From the NCBI RefSeq assembly GCF_022836845.1, contig NZ_JAJNNZ010000002.1, positions 171,033 through 235,032 on the forward strand: DNA of 64,000 bases, in the 5' to 3' direction. The stretch is from Vibrio gelatinilyticus. Its GTDB lineage: Bacteria > Pseudomonadota > Gammaproteobacteria > Enterobacterales > Vibrionaceae. Shown piece after piece: positions 20,403 to 29,526 of the stretch. Made by a program: the position numbers and the translations under genes. Position 1 is the stretch's first letter, and the number at the start of each line of letters is the position of its first letter. Under the pieces are notes generated by a model. That model saw only the letters and a program-made list of their open reading frames with translations, had not been told where the DNA came from and did not search any database.

Positions 20403-21371
20403 TTACCAAGATACTTTTTTATGCTTTGCTAACAGTCCTGAGAGCACGCACACAACCCCGCCTAGCCCTGCATGGCGTATTGCGATCTGAGCTTGCTGTT
20501 CTACTTTTGGTTTAGCATGATAAGCAATACCTAATCCTGCCGCATTCATCATCACTAAGTCATTGGCACCATCACCCACAGCGATCGTGTTGTGTGCTTC
20601 AACTTCGTACTGATCAGCTAAAGCCAAAAGAATATCGGCTTTTTTTTGTGCTGTAACCACATCTCCCAGCACTTTCCCCGTCAGCTGGCCATTGACGATC
20701 TCTAAGGTATTTGACTGAGAAAAGTCCAATTGCAACTCTTGATGTAAATAATCCGAGAAATAGGTAAATCCACCTGACGCTATCGCGGTTTTCCAGCCAA
20801 AAGATTGCAATGTTTTAATCATCTCTTTGAGCTCAGGCATCATCGGCAATTGATCTCGTACCTGCGTCAATATCGCTTCATCAGCACCAGCAAGAGCCGC
20901 AACCCTTTGGCGAAGGCTCTGCTCGAAATCCAGCTCACCCTGCATCGCTCTTTCGGTCACTTCTGACACCTGCTCTCCAACACCAGCAAGCTTGGCAATT
21001 TCATCAATACACTCAATCTCTATCGCGGTCGAGTCCATATCCAAAACAATCACACCTGGGCGCGTCATGTCTGGCACATCGTGTAACACAGCATAATCAA
21101 TACCTAGCTCTGTTAGGATAGTTTGATGCTCTTGTGTCATAACACCCGACATCAAAGCCACCTCATAAACACCCACCTGCCAAATATCCAACACTTTATT
21201 GAAGGTTCCGGTAAAGAAATCTATATCATCAAAGTGTTTGGGTGAAAGATGCTCTGAGAATACAATCCAAGATGCTCTCGACTTTTCGTGCTGCGTGGCA
21301 TGCTGGGTCTCGGGAAAGCGTACTCTTAACGGGATACGCCTTTGAATTGATATACTTTTAACTTGATCCAT
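20403..21371 (-). CDS. serB: phosphoserine phosphatase
   Basis: A 322-residue HAD-superfamily enzyme that makes the last step of L-serine synthesis from O-phosphoserine. HAD motif I is VLDMDSTAIEIECIDE with the nucleophilic aspartate, motif II is IASGGFTYF, and motif IV is VGDGANDLVMM. An N-terminal ACT-like region of about 100 residues precedes the catalytic domain, as in E. coli SerB. The ATG at 21371 is preferred over an upstream in-frame TTG because it gives the usual length and start. It is divergent from ytjB, the same arrangement as in E. coli. Confidence 0.96.
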   Translation of the reverse strand: MDQVKSISIQRRIPLRVRFPETQHATQHEKSRASWIVFSEHLSPKHFDDIDFFTGTFNKVLDIWQVGVYEVALMSGVMTQEHQTILTELGIDYAVLHDVPDMTRPGVIVLDMDSTAIEIECIDEIAKLAGVGEQVSEVTERAMQGELDFEQSLRQRVAALAGADEAILTQVRDQLPMMPELKEMIKTLQSFGWKTAIASGGFTYFSDYLHQELQLDFSQSNTLEIVNGQLTGKVLGDVVTAQKKADILLALADQYEVEAHNTIAVGDGANDLVMMNAAGLGIAYHAKPKVEQQAQIAIRHAGLGGVVCVLSGLLAKHKKVSW

Positions 21372-21477
21372 GTTTGCTATTCCATAATGATTTACCAAGA
21401 CGTTACCCTATTGCAATTTGGTTGTGCAAGTCTCAATATGGTTCAATTCGCAATTTCTTCTTTCTATTGGGCTTAAT

Positions 21478-22080
21478 ATGGATGAATCGCTGTTTTCATT
21501 TCGAAACTTTTTACGCATCTTTGCCTTGTCTCTTATCGGTGCCATGGTTTTTTTCATTGCCACCAACAGTTTTGTTATCAGTCAGGGTAACGAGCGAATT
21601 CAAAATAATCAGTTGGAAGTTCTAAGCAAAGTACTGGTTTCTCAGGCCTCTCTGTCTGCTAGCCAAATGATTGCAAATCAAGACCAAGAGCGTCTTGGCA
21701 CTCTCACCAACCAATTGGCAAAAGAGCGCCTTGTTCTTGATGCTACTGTCTATAATGCAGAAGGGGTTAAGCTCGCAGCAAGCAATGACGCGGTCTCTGC
21801 GCGTGAAGTCTTGGGGTTAGACACTCCCTTATCGACAGCAAGCATAGGTCGCCAGCAGCTAGTCGAACCCATAATTAAAGAAGGCACGATTATTGGTTTT
21901 ATTCGAATTACCTTTGAAACAGGCAAAGTAACCGCCATCTCTGATCACCACTACAGAAAAAGCGATCGTTATATGTATACCATGATATTAATGAGTTTTT
22001 TGTGCGGGTTAATCTTAATGCCTTTGATCACCAAAAAACGTAAAAATAAAGAAGAGAACCTTCTACTCAAGCAGCCTTAA
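21478..22080 (+). CDS. ytjB: YtjB/SMP-family membrane protein
   Basis: A 200-residue inner-membrane protein with one N-terminal membrane segment (residues about 12-33), a periplasmic stretch of about 130 residues, and a second membrane segment near 165-185 followed by a basic tail (TKKRKNKEEN). It resembles the YtjB (formerly SMP) proteins encoded divergently from serB in enterobacteria. The function is poorly known. The periplasmic part between two membrane helices resembles the sensor part of signalling proteins without any output domain. The ATG at 21478 is chosen because upstream in-frame codons would place extra residues before the hydrophobic start. Confidence 0.8.
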   Translation: MDESLFSFRNFLRIFALSLIGAMVFFIATNSFVISQGNERIQNNQLEVLSKVLVSQASLSASQMIANQDQERLGTLTNQLAKERLVLDATVYNAEGVKLAASNDAVSAREVLGLDTPLSTASIGRQQLVEPIIKEGTIIGFIRITFETGKVTAISDHHYRKSDRYMYTMILMSFLCGLILMPLITKKRKNKEENLLLKQP

Positions 22081-22085
22081 ATCAC

Positions 22086-22125
22086 TGCAAAAAAAAGAGC
22101 GCCTCTAGGGGCGCTCTTTTTTGCA
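22086..22125. terminator. bidirectional terminator between ytjB and deoD
   Basis: AAAAGAGCGCCTCTAGGGGC and its complement form a long GC-rich stem flanked by A-run and T-run, serving convergent ytjB and deoD. Confidence 0.9.
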
Positions 22126-22139
22126 GACTCTATTGGGCA

Positions 22140-22853
22140 TTAATCGCCTAACAGTACTGAGTCTAATGCAATTTCCATCATCTCGTTGAATGTGGTGGCG
22201 CGCTCATCAGAGGTTGTTTGCTCACCCGTTTTGATATGGTCTGATACGGTGCAAATCGCGAGTGCTTTCGCACCGTATTCCGCAGCAACACCATAAATAC
22301 CAGCGGCTTCCATCTCTACACCGACGATGCCGTACTTATCCATGACGTCGAACATCTCTGGGTCGGGAGTGTAGAAAAGCTCTGCAGAAAACAAGTTACC
22401 CACTTTAACATCGATACCGCGAGCTTTTGCCGCTTCTTCTGCATTCTTAACCATATGATAATCTGCGATCGCAGCAAAATCATGATCTTTAAAACGAATA
22501 CGGTTTACTTTTGAATCGGTGCATGCGCCCATACCAATAACAACATCACGAACTTTGATGTCTTCACTTACCGCACCACAGCTACCAACACGGATGATTT
22601 TCTTCACGCCGAAGTCTTTGATAAGCTCCGTGACATAGATTGAGCACGAAGGAATGCCCATACCGTGTCCCATCACTGAAATTCGGCGACCTTTGTAAGT
22701 TCCAGTGTAACCGTACATATTGCGAACATCACAAACCTGAACAGCATCGTCTAAAAAAGTCTCAGCAATATATTTAGCACGCAACGGATCGCCAGGCATC
22801 AATACTACGTCAGCAAAAGCGCCCATTTCTGCGTTGATATGAGGAGTCGCCAT
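22140..22853 (-). CDS. deoD: purine-nucleoside phosphorylase DeoD type
   Basis: A 237-residue enzyme that splits purine (deoxy)nucleosides with phosphate into base and (deoxy)ribose-1-phosphate. [11 protein letters not shown] at the start, MPGDPLRAK, the phosphate-site RVGSCGA and the catalytic CTVSDH region match hexameric DeoD enzymes. The second ATG (22853) is chosen because the AAAGGA box is 7 bases upstream and the E. coli protein starts at the same residue. It is the last gene of the deo unit, 125 bases after deoB. Confidence 0.96.
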   Translation of the reverse strand: MATPHINAEMGAFADVVLMPGDPLRAKYIAETFLDDAVQVCDVRNMYGYTGTYKGRRISVMGHGMGIPSCSIYVTELIKDFGVKKIIRVGSCGAVSEDIKVRDVVIGMGACTDSKVNRIRFKDHDFAAIADYHMVKNAEEAAKARGIDVKVGNLFSAELFYTPDPEMFDVMDKYGIVGVEMEAAGIYGVAAEYGAKALAICTVSDHIKTGEQTTSDERATTFNEMMEIALDSVLLGD

Positions 22854-22978
22854 GTTCATTTCCTTTCAAGTGTTGCTCTTTAGTTCATCCCTAAAGAGCG
22901 AAGATGTTAACGAAATAAAGCTGCTTTATAAATAAGTCAGCTTTTAATTACTTAATGACTTTTGTCATTCATTTCTGA

Positions 22979-24199
22979 CTATAGAAAGCTCTTACCGTAT
23001 TCCATAGCCGAAGTATCAAAATAGCTTGCTAAACTTTGGCCAATGTCCGCAAAGCTCTCACGGCGTCCAAGTGACCCCGCTGGTACTTTTTTCCCATACA
23101 CTACGACTGGGATGTGCTCACGTGTGTGATCACTACCTGGCCATGTTGGATCGCAGCCGTGGTCAGCCGTCAAGATGAGAATATCATCGTCTTCCATTAA
23201 CGCCAGAACCTCTGGCAAACGAATATCGAAATACTCTAGCGCGCCAGCATAGCCAGCGACATCACGGCGATGGCCGTAGGCAGAATCAAAATCAACGAAA
23301 TTAGTAAAGACAATCGTATTGTCTTTAGCCGCTTTAATCTGTTCTAACGTCGCATCAAACAGAGCAGGGATACCCGTCGCCTTGAACTTTTGAGTGATGC
23401 CACAATTGGCATAGATGTCCGCAATCTTACCGATTGACACAACTTCACCTTGCTTCTCATCGACGAGCTTAGACAGAACCGTAGCTGCTGGCGGCTCAAC
23501 AGAAAGATCTCGACGATTGCCGGTTCGTTCAAACTGACCTTTACCTGTGCCGATAAATGGTCGAGCAATCACGCGGCCAATGTTGTAATCTTCGAGCTCT
23601 TCACGCGCAATTTGGCATAATTCTAAAAGTCGCTCTAGGCCGAACGTTTCTTCATGGCAGGCAATTTGAAATACTGAATCAGCCGAAGTATAAAAAATAG
23701 GTAGCCCTGTTTTCATATGTTCTTCGCCTAAATCATCTAAGACTTGAGTGCCCGATGCGTGGCAATTCCCCAAAAAGCCCGATAAACCTGCTCTTGCAAG
23801 AATGCGATCGGTCAGCTCTTTTGGAAAGCTGTTGTCTTTATCCGTAAAGTAGCCCCAATCATAAAGCACAGGAACACCTGCGATTTCCCAGTGACCCGAA
23901 GGCGTATCTTTACCCGATGACAGTTCTGCCGCGTGTCCGTATGCGCCAATGACTTCAACATCGTCACGTAAACCCTGAGCAAGTGAGCCTGTAGACTCTT
24001 TGTGAGCCATTGCTAAGCCCAACCTTGTTAGGTTTGGCACGTTAAGCGGGCCCTGTCGCTGCTCATTGTCAGCTTGGCCCTGAGCGCATCGCTCGGCAAT
24101 ATGGCCCATAGTGTCGGCTCCGACATCACCAAATTGCTCTGCATCAGCAGTTTCGCCAATGCCAAAAGAATCTAGAACCAAAATAAATGCACGTTTCAT
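22979..24199 (-). CDS. deoB: phosphopentomutase
   Basis: A 406-residue enzyme of the alkaline-phosphatase superfamily that interconverts (deoxy)ribose-1-phosphate and -5-phosphate using manganese. The metal-site motifs LDSFGIGE near the N-terminus, [13 protein letters not shown], and [21 protein letters not shown] near the C-terminus are intact. A clear GGGGAG box precedes the start. It comes 14 bases after deoA and joins the products of DeoA and DeoD to the DeoC aldolase. Confidence 0.97.
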   Translation of the reverse strand: MKRAFILVLDSFGIGETADAEQFGDVGADTMGHIAERCAQGQADNEQRQGPLNVPNLTRLGLAMAHKESTGSLAQGLRDDVEVIGAYGHAAELSSGKDTPSGHWEIAGVPVLYDWGYFTDKDNSFPKELTDRILARAGLSGFLGNCHASGTQVLDDLGEEHMKTGLPIFYTSADSVFQIACHEETFGLERLLELCQIAREELEDYNIGRVIARPFIGTGKGQFERTGNRRDLSVEPPAATVLSKLVDEKQGEVVSIGKIADIYANCGITQKFKATGIPALFDATLEQIKAAKDNTIVFTNFVDFDSAYGHRRDVAGYAGALEYFDIRLPEVLALMEDDDILILTADHGCDPTWPGSDHTREHIPVVVYGKKVPAGSLGRRESFADIGQSLASYFDTSAMEYGKSFL

Positions 24200-24213
24200 A
24201 ATTACTCCCCGCC

Positions 24214-25548
24214 CTATGCTAAGTCTTCCGCTCGAATTTGGCGGTATACGTTAGGTGTCTCGACGTAAGCTTGTTCGCCGATCGTCATAGAGGCGATAAT
24301 CGCCTCTGCCGCTTCTTGCCATTGAGCTTCAGTTCGAGCATGAATAACCGCAAGCGGTTTCTCTGCACATGCTACTTGGCCAAGACGGATAAACTGCTCA
24401 AAGCCTACTGCGTAATCAATGCTGTCTGAAGATACTCGGCGCCCCCCGCCCATTGCAACAACGGCCATACCAATAGCGCGCGTATCCATCGCAGAAACTA
24501 TGCCGTCTTGCGGCGCATAAACTGGCTTGATAATTTCTGCTTTCTGTAGGTAATTATCGTAGTTTTCTACGAAGTCTGCAGGCCCGCCTAATCCGGCGAC
24601 CATTTTACCAAAGCACTGAGCAGCTTTACCGTTGTCTAGCACCTCGTTGAGCATCTGCGTTGCCTTGTCAGCATCCTCGGCTAATTTAGCCAAAACCAAC
24701 ATTTCGCTGCACAGCGCCATAGTGACATCGTACAAACGTGGGTTTCGATATTCACCCGTTAAAAACTGAACAGCTTCTTTAACTTCGACGGCATTACCCG
24801 CAGATGAAGCCAGAACCTGATTCATATCGGTCAAAATGGCAGTTGTTTTGGTTCCAGCTCCATTCGCAACAGCCACGATAGATTTCGCGAGCTCTTCTGA
24901 AGCCTCGTAGGTTGGCATAAAGGCCCCAGAACCCACTTTGACATCCATCACCAGAGACTCTAAGCCTGCAGCGAGTTTCTTGGATAGAATCGATGCTGTA
25001 ATCAACGAGATATTGTCGACAGTTGCGGTAATATCACGAGTGGCGTACACGCGTTTATCCGCTGGTGCCAAATCACCAGTCTGACCGATGATCGCCACAC
25101 CCGCATCTTTAGTCACCTGACCAAAAACCTCGTTGGTTGGGGTAATGTTGTAACCTGGAATCGACTCTAATTTGTCTAATGTACCGCCAGTATGGCCAAG
25201 CCCACGTCCTGAAATCATTGGGACAAAACCGCCACAGGCCGCAATCATAGGGCCAAGCATCAGTGACGTTACGTCACCCACACCACCCGTTGAGTGTTTA
25301 TCAACAATCGGGCCGCCGAAGTTCATATGCGCCCAATCGATAACCATGCCAGAATCACGCATGGCACACGTAAGTGCAATTCGTTCTGACATAGTCATTT
25401 CATTAAAGAAAATGGTCATCGCAAACGCTGCGATTTGTGCTTCTGATACGCTATCGTTGGCAACGCCCTGAATAAAAAAGTTAATTTCATCAGCCGTTAG
25501 CTCTAATCCGTCGCGTTTTTTTCGAATAATTTCTTGTGGTAAATACAT
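24214..25548 (-). CDS. deoA: thymidine phosphorylase
   Basis: A 444-residue enzyme that converts thymidine and phosphate to thymine and deoxyribose-1-phosphate. The glycosyltransferase-family-3 signature [17 protein letters not shown] (about residues 113-129) and KHSTGGVGD (about 84-92) are intact. The AGGGGAGG box precedes the start. It is the second gene of the deo unit, 82 bases after deoC. Confidence 0.97.
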   Translation of the reverse strand: MYLPQEIIRKKRDGLELTADEINFFIQGVANDSVSEAQIAAFAMTIFFNEMTMSERIALTCAMRDSGMVIDWAHMNFGGPIVDKHSTGGVGDVTSLMLGPMIAACGGFVPMISGRGLGHTGGTLDKLESIPGYNITPTNEVFGQVTKDAGVAIIGQTGDLAPADKRVYATRDITATVDNISLITASILSKKLAAGLESLVMDVKVGSGAFMPTYEASEELAKSIVAVANGAGTKTTAILTDMNQVLASSAGNAVEVKEAVQFLTGEYRNPRLYDVTMALCSEMLVLAKLAEDADKATQMLNEVLDNGKAAQCFGKMVAGLGGPADFVENYDNYLQKAEIIKPVYAPQDGIVSAMDTRAIGMAVVAMGGGRRVSSDSIDYAVGFEQFIRLGQVACAEKPLAVIHARTEAQWQEAAEAIIASMTIGEQAYVETPNVYRQIRAEDLA

Positions 25549-25630
25549 TAGTGCCTCCCCTAGCTGCTGCTTGGGTCGTAGGATAGAGAGACAGTGGCAA
25601 CCTAGGCTGCCACTTTAGAATCAAACTGAA

Positions 25631-26407
25631 TTAGTACGCTGAAGGGTCAGCAGTTTCATCAGTGACTTCTAATGTATTTAGAAGGTTGGTCAACAGGCTT
25701 GATGCGCCGAAGCGGTAGTGCATGTTGTCTACCCAGTCGCCACCGAGGATCTCATCGGCCATCGCCAGGTATGCTGCTGCATCTTCTGCTGTGCGAACAC
25801 CGCCTGCTGGCTTAAAGCCTACCGTTTTAGCAACGCCTTTATCACGAATAACTTCTAGCATCATACGAGCGTATTCTGGTGTTGCATTGACAGGCACTTT
25901 ACCTGTTGAAGTTTTAATGAAGTCAGCACCCGCGTCGATACAAATTTCAGACGCCTTCTTAATCAACGCCTCTTCTTTAAGCTCACCAGTTTCGATAATG
26001 ACTTTCAAAAGAATGTCACCACAGGCTTCTTTACACTTTTTAACAAGCTCGAAGCCAACATCTTCGTTGCCTGCCATCAGAGCGCGGTAAGGGAACACCA
26101 CGTCCACTTCATCGGCACCGTAAGCAACAGCAGCCTTAGTTTCAGCAACAGCGATGTCGACATCGTCATTGCCGTGTGGGAAGTTCGTTACCGTTGCGAT
26201 TCTAACTTCAGGAGTACCTTGTTCGCGTAGCGTTTTCTTAGCGATAGGAATAAAGCGAGGGTAGATACAGATTGCCGCTGGAGTGCCTACCGGCGTTTTA
26301 GCGTCATGACACAACGAGATCACTTTTGCATCAGTGTCATCTTCATTTAGTGTCGTTAAATCCATAAGTTTTAAAGCACGTAGAGCTGCTGATTTTAATT
26401 CGCTCAT
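25631..26407 (-). CDS. deoC: deoxyribose-phosphate aldolase
   Basis: A 258-residue class I aldolase that splits deoxyribose-5-phosphate into glyceraldehyde-3-phosphate and acetaldehyde. The Schiff-base lysine lies in [15 protein letters not shown] (the second K), with the usual [11 protein letters not shown] motif later. A GGAGA box lies about 9 bases before the ATG. It is the first gene of the deoCABD unit. The roughly 430 bases upstream hold a long leader and operator candidates. Confidence 0.97.
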   Translation of the reverse strand: MSELKSAALRALKLMDLTTLNEDDTDAKVISLCHDAKTPVGTPAAICIYPRFIPIAKKTLREQGTPEVRIATVTNFPHGNDDVDIAVAETKAAVAYGADEVDVVFPYRALMAGNEDVGFELVKKCKEACGDILLKVIIETGELKEEALIKKASEICIDAGADFIKTSTGKVPVNATPEYARMMLEVIRDKGVAKTVGFKPAGGVRTAEDAAAYLAMADEILGGDWVDNMHYRFGASSLLTNLLNTLEVTDETADPSAY

Positions 26408-26444
26408 TTCTATCTATCTCCGGTCAATATATTCAAATAATCAT

Positions 26445-26461
26445 CCGACCTTTAAGGTCGG
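26445..26461. promoter_or_regulatory. 17-base palindrome in deoC leader
   Basis: CCGACCTTTAAGGTCGG is a perfect palindrome around a central T, 38 bases before the deoC ATG. In RNA it would fold only with a strained loop, so a protein-binding site is as likely as a hairpin. Confidence 0.45.
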
Positions 26462-26670
26462 TAATAGATGAACGGACTTGGTTCCTTGAAGACTCGGTGA
26501 ACACACCAATTGCAATCCTTGTCACCGCACAGTACCCGATTGGTTTAATCACTTTACTCATTCTAGAGTGAGAACTGGCTACTCCGCTTATTTTACGCTT
26601 TGATTTGGCGTGAAACAAACTGGATTTATACAGTATAGAACTCTTGTCAGAAACGGTAGTGCTGATTAAA

Positions 26671-26687
26671 ACGCAAACGGTTTGTAT
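26671..26687. promoter_or_regulatory. LacI-family-like operator (PurR/CytR type) upstream of deoC
   Basis: ACGCAAACGGTTTGTAT has two opposed CAAAC arms and fits the left half of the PurR pattern ACGCAAACG. The CytR or PurR identity is a guess from the nucleoside genes it precedes. Confidence 0.35.
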
Positions 26688-26762
26688 CTCAAAAAAACAT
26701 CTGAACTCTTACCACCTCTGGCACACAAGCTCATGTCCGTTCTAATTTCTTGCTGCTAAAAA

Positions 26763-26797
26763 CAAAAAAGCCCCGCAGCAATCTCTTGCTACGGGGC
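26763..26797 (-). terminator. terminator of the NupC-type gene
   Basis: GCCCCG-(loop)-CGGGGC (26770-26797) with an inner GCAGCA/TTGCT stem is followed on the minus strand by TTTTTTG, about 40 bases after the nupC stop. Confidence 0.85.
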
Positions 26798-26838
26798 GAT
26801 GTTAAATGGCGTCTATATACTTCTTAACTCGTTCTAAA

Positions 26839-28101
26839 TTAGAAAGACAAGAAGAAGCCAGCGATTGTCGCTGCCATCAAGTTAGAAAGCGTACCTGCAA
26901 TAACAGCTTTCACACCCATATTCGCGATGTCGTGGCGACGATTTGGCGCAATGCCACCTAAACCACCTAATAGAATTGCGATAGAAGAAAGGTTCGCAAA
27001 GCCACAAAGTGCAAATGAAATGATCGCGCGAGTCTTCTCTGTCATCACTTCACCAGTTGCCGCAACGATTTGAGCATTGTCACCAACATATGGTACGAAG
27101 TTTAGGTAAGCAACAAATTCGTTTACAACCGTTTTCTGACCAATGAAGGTACCCGCAAGCGTTGCTTCTTCCCATGGAACACCGATAACGAATGCTAGAG
27201 GAGCAAAGATGTAACCTAGAATCAATTCTAGTGTTAGATCTGGCATACCAACCCAGCCACCAACACCACCAAGGATGCCGTTAACTAGTGCAATCAAACC
27301 GATGAATGCAAGTAGCATTGCACCAATGTTAAGTGCTAGCTGAAGACCCATTGAAGCACCACCAGCCGCTGCATCGATAACGTTAGCAGGCTTATCGTCG
27401 CCGCCATCGATATCTGCATCGATTGTTTCTACCGGTGTATCAGTTTCAGGTTTAATGATCTTGGCGAACAATAGACCACCTGGCGCAGCCATGAATGACG
27501 CTGCAACTAGGTACTCTAGTGGTACACCCATTGACGCATAACCCGCCAAAACACCACCGGCAACAGAAGCTAAACCACCACACATTACAGCGAAAAGCTC
27601 TGATTGAGTCATTTTAGGAACAAAAGGACGCACAACAAGTGGCGCTTCTGTTTGACCAACGAAAATGTTTGCTGCTGCTGACATAGATTCTGAACGAGAC
27701 GTTCCGAGTGCTTTTTGAAGAGCACCACCAAGAATCTTAATCACCCATTGCATGATACCTACATAGTAAAGCACTGAGATTAGGGCAGAGAAGAAGATAA
27801 CAGTTGGAAGAACTTGGAATGCAAAAATGAAACCGATACCGTCTACAGAGAAGTTAACTAAGCTTCCAAAAAGGAAACCAATACCATCTTTACCGTAGTC
27901 GATTACGTTTTGCACACCAGCAGAGAATCCTGCTAGTAGATCGCGCCCCCATGGAACGTAAAGTACAAAAGCACCCAAACTGAATTGAATTGCAAATGCG
28001 CCGCCCACTGTTCTGAAATTAATAGCTTTGCGGTTATCTGATAGTAGTACTGCAATACCAAGCAATACTGCCATACCAACCAGGCTCATAAACAGGCTCA
28101 T
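26839..28101 (-). CDS. nupC: NupC/CNT-family concentrative nucleoside transporter
   Basis: A 420-residue inner-membrane symporter that closely resembles the structurally known V. cholerae carrier vcCNT along its length. The nucleoside-site motifs GQTEAPL (about residues 151-157) and CGFANLSSIAI near the C-terminus are intact. CNT carriers import nucleosides with Na+ or H+; vcCNT uses Na+. It is encoded just upstream of the deo genes in the same direction, but its own terminator at 26763 makes it a separate unit. A CRP-type site lies at 28256. Its products feed DeoA and DeoD. Confidence 0.94.
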   Translation of the reverse strand: MSLFMSLVGMAVLLGIAVLLSDNRKAINFRTVGGAFAIQFSLGAFVLYVPWGRDLLAGFSAGVQNVIDYGKDGIGFLFGSLVNFSVDGIGFIFAFQVLPTVIFFSALISVLYYVGIMQWVIKILGGALQKALGTSRSESMSAAANIFVGQTEAPLVVRPFVPKMTQSELFAVMCGGLASVAGGVLAGYASMGVPLEYLVAASFMAAPGGLLFAKIIKPETDTPVETIDADIDGGDDKPANVIDAAAGGASMGLQLALNIGAMLLAFIGLIALVNGILGGVGGWVGMPDLTLELILGYIFAPLAFVIGVPWEEATLAGTFIGQKTVVNEFVAYLNFVPYVGDNAQIVAATGEVMTEKTRAIISFALCGFANLSSIAILLGGLGGIAPNRRHDIANMGVKAVIAGTLSNLMAATIAGFFLSF

Positions 28102-28177
28102 AGTTTATGACTTCCTTATATTTGTTTATTGGCGTGTAACAATTTTTAAAGCTCATAGAAGCTCAAAAGCGTGGGCG

Positions 28178-28183
28178 ATTATA
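28178..28183 (-). promoter_or_regulatory. -10 box of the nupC promoter
   Basis: The minus strand reads TATAAT with no good -35 at 17 bases, as expected for an activator-dependent promoter. The start site would be near 28171. Confidence 0.5.
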
Positions 28184-28255
28184 CAAACCCTCACGAAAGA
28201 AAGTAGTACCACCCTCACACTTTACTATTGCACACACCCAACATACACACACAAA

Positions 28256-28271
28256 TGCGACAATGATCACA
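28256..28271 (-). promoter_or_regulatory. CRP-binding site upstream of nupC
   Basis: The minus strand reads TGTGATCATTGTCGCA, matching TGTGA-N6-TCACA at 9 of 10 fixed bases. Its centre is about 92 bases before the predicted start site, a spacing seen for class I CRP activation. Confidence 0.65.
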
Positions 28272-28312
28272 AAAGGTAGTTGCAATAAAGTTCAATTTAA
28301 CATTTTATCAAA

Positions 28313-29095
28313 CTACCCATCACAAAAATCAAACAGGGTTTTGCTATTATTTATTAGCTGTGAGGCAACCGTTTGCACATCTTCACATCTCATCACATTG
28401 AGCGAAGATAGCACCAACTTAAGTCTTTTAGGTTGATTGATATCGCCTTGATAACCATCTATGGGCATATCGGGCGCATCCGTTTCTAACACTATACGGT
28501 TAAGAGGTATCCTTGAAACGGTTGTGCGCGTTTTCTTCGCTCTTTCATAGGTGATCGTGCCACCTACCCCAATATAAAAGCCAAGCCTAATATAGGACAT
28601 TGCCAGTTCAAAGCTTCCGCTAAAGCCATGAATTACGCCGCCTTTTAATACGGGCTCCTGCTTTAATATCGCTAAAATTTCTTGATGTGATTTACGGGCA
28701 TGAATGATGACTGGCAGTTGGCATTTATTGGCGAGTTTTAACTGATAACGAAATACTTCCGTTTGTAAGGTTTCATTTTCTCGACCACGAAAAAAATCAA
28801 GACCACACTCGCCTATCGCGACGCAGCGGCGATGAGACTTCGCATCTTGAACCAGAATTGACTCCAAAGACCCCATGTACTCCAAAGAGTCTTCACTGAT
28901 AAATAAGGGGTGCACACCGAGTGCGTAATAGACACCCGAAAAACGCTCTGACAACAAACGCACCGCCGACCAACTCAGGTGGTGAGTACTAGGCACAATA
29001 AAGTGAGTAACGCCTGCAATCTTAGCCTGTTCGATGACGGTATCGATATCTAGTGATTTGGCCACTAAATCGAGATGGCAGTGGGTATCAATCAT
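28313..29095 (-). CDS. yjjV: TatD-family metal-dependent hydrolase (YjjV type)
   Basis: A 260-residue TIM-barrel metallohydrolase. The metal motif MIDTHCHLD is at the N-terminus, GECGLDF near residue 95, the HARKSHQ histidine region near 130, and LETDAPDMP near 205. Family members act as 3'-5' DNA/RNA exonucleases, although the true substrate of YjjV is not settled. The ATG at 29095 overlaps the stop of the small gene upstream by 8 bases, so translation is likely coupled; a GTG at 29125 is possible but has no ribosome-binding site. The C-terminal end resembles E. coli YjjV (VVHGFSGS, GVGGTITY). Confidence 0.88.
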   Translation of the reverse strand: MIDTHCHLDLVAKSLDIDTVIEQAKIAGVTHFIVPSTHHLSWSAVRLLSERFSGVYYALGVHPLFISEDSLEYMGSLESILVQDAKSHRRCVAIGECGLDFFRGRENETLQTEVFRYQLKLANKCQLPVIIHARKSHQEILAILKQEPVLKGGVIHGFSGSFELAMSYIRLGFYIGVGGTITYERAKKTRTTVSRIPLNRIVLETDAPDMPIDGYQGDINQPKRLKLVLSSLNVMRCEDVQTVASQLINNSKTLFDFCDG

Positions 29096-29210
29096 CCTGC
29101 TCTGGTTCTTTTTTGAATGGTACACAACTACGTTTGTTTTCTGGCGTTAGGCCCATAGAGGCACACCAAGCATCATATCTTGCGATCCAGCGCTTAATTA
29201 AACGAAACAT
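29088..29210 (-). CDS. small basic protein, DUF5363-like
   Basis: A 40-residue protein starting MFRLIKRWIARYDAWC, followed by ASMGLTPENKRSCVPFKKEP and an acidic end. AGAGGGAAT precedes the ATG with good spacing. Its last codons overlap the start of the tatD-type gene by 8 bases. The pattern WxxRYDAWCxxxGLTPExKRSCVP is what I recall for the DUF5363 family in Vibrio, often next to tatD-type genes. The function is unknown. Two cysteines and a possible amphipathic N-terminal helix are the only obvious features. Confidence 0.75.
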   Translation of the reverse strand: MFRLIKRWIARYDAWCASMGLTPENKRSCVPFKKEPEQDD

Positions 29211-29308
29211 ATTCCCTCTCTTTCATCGGTATCTATGACAAAACTCACATCATATGTGATCTTCGATATATTAAACGGCGTCACATATTCAGAATTTTAT
29301 CACTAACT

Positions 29309-29324
29309 TGTGATCTAAAGCGCA
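29309..29324 (+). promoter_or_regulatory. CRP-binding site upstream of the BMP gene
   Basis: TGTGATCTAAAGCGCA matches 13 of 16 bases of the symmetric CRP consensus. It lies about 210 bases before the start codon. Confidence 0.5.
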
Positions 29325-29356
29325 AGTGTTGTGATAGACACGGTTTTTTTTCGAAA

Positions 29357-29372
29357 ATGCAAACGATAAAAT
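29357..29372 (+). promoter_or_regulatory. PurR/CytR-like box upstream of the BMP gene
   Basis: ATGCAAACGATAAAAT fits the pattern ANGCAANCGNTTNCNT at most fixed positions; its right half is imperfect. Confidence 0.35.
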
Positions 29373-29526
29373 GTGTCTCATTGTTTGTCGGTCTCGGGAC
29401 AGGGTACTCTCAGATCACAAGCACTGCCGCATACCAATAGCTAATCAGTTGTCGCTATTAAGTGTATAGCAAAAAACTTAACCTCTATGTTGAATGTCAC
29501 CATTTAACAACACAAGGGAATTGACC

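Larger units (their letters stand above)
26408..26762 (-). other. deoC upstream region: leader and promoter DNA
   Basis: About 355 bases with no convincing gene. It holds a 17-base palindrome near the deoC start, a LacI-family-like operator at 26671, and a TATAAA/TATACT cluster at about 26628-26640 that could be the -10. A 42-codon frame (26433-26561, minus) ends close to deoC but has no ribosome-binding site. Confidence 0.4.
29211..29526. other. divergent promoter region between yjjV unit and BMP gene
   Basis: About 316 bases with no gene. Repeated TGTGATC half sites (29255, 29309, 29334), the palindromic TCACAT-CAT-ATGTGA at 29245-29259 and a PurR-like box at 29357 suggest cAMP-CRP and a LacI-family repressor acting on the nucleoside ABC operon. 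Confidence 0.5.
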
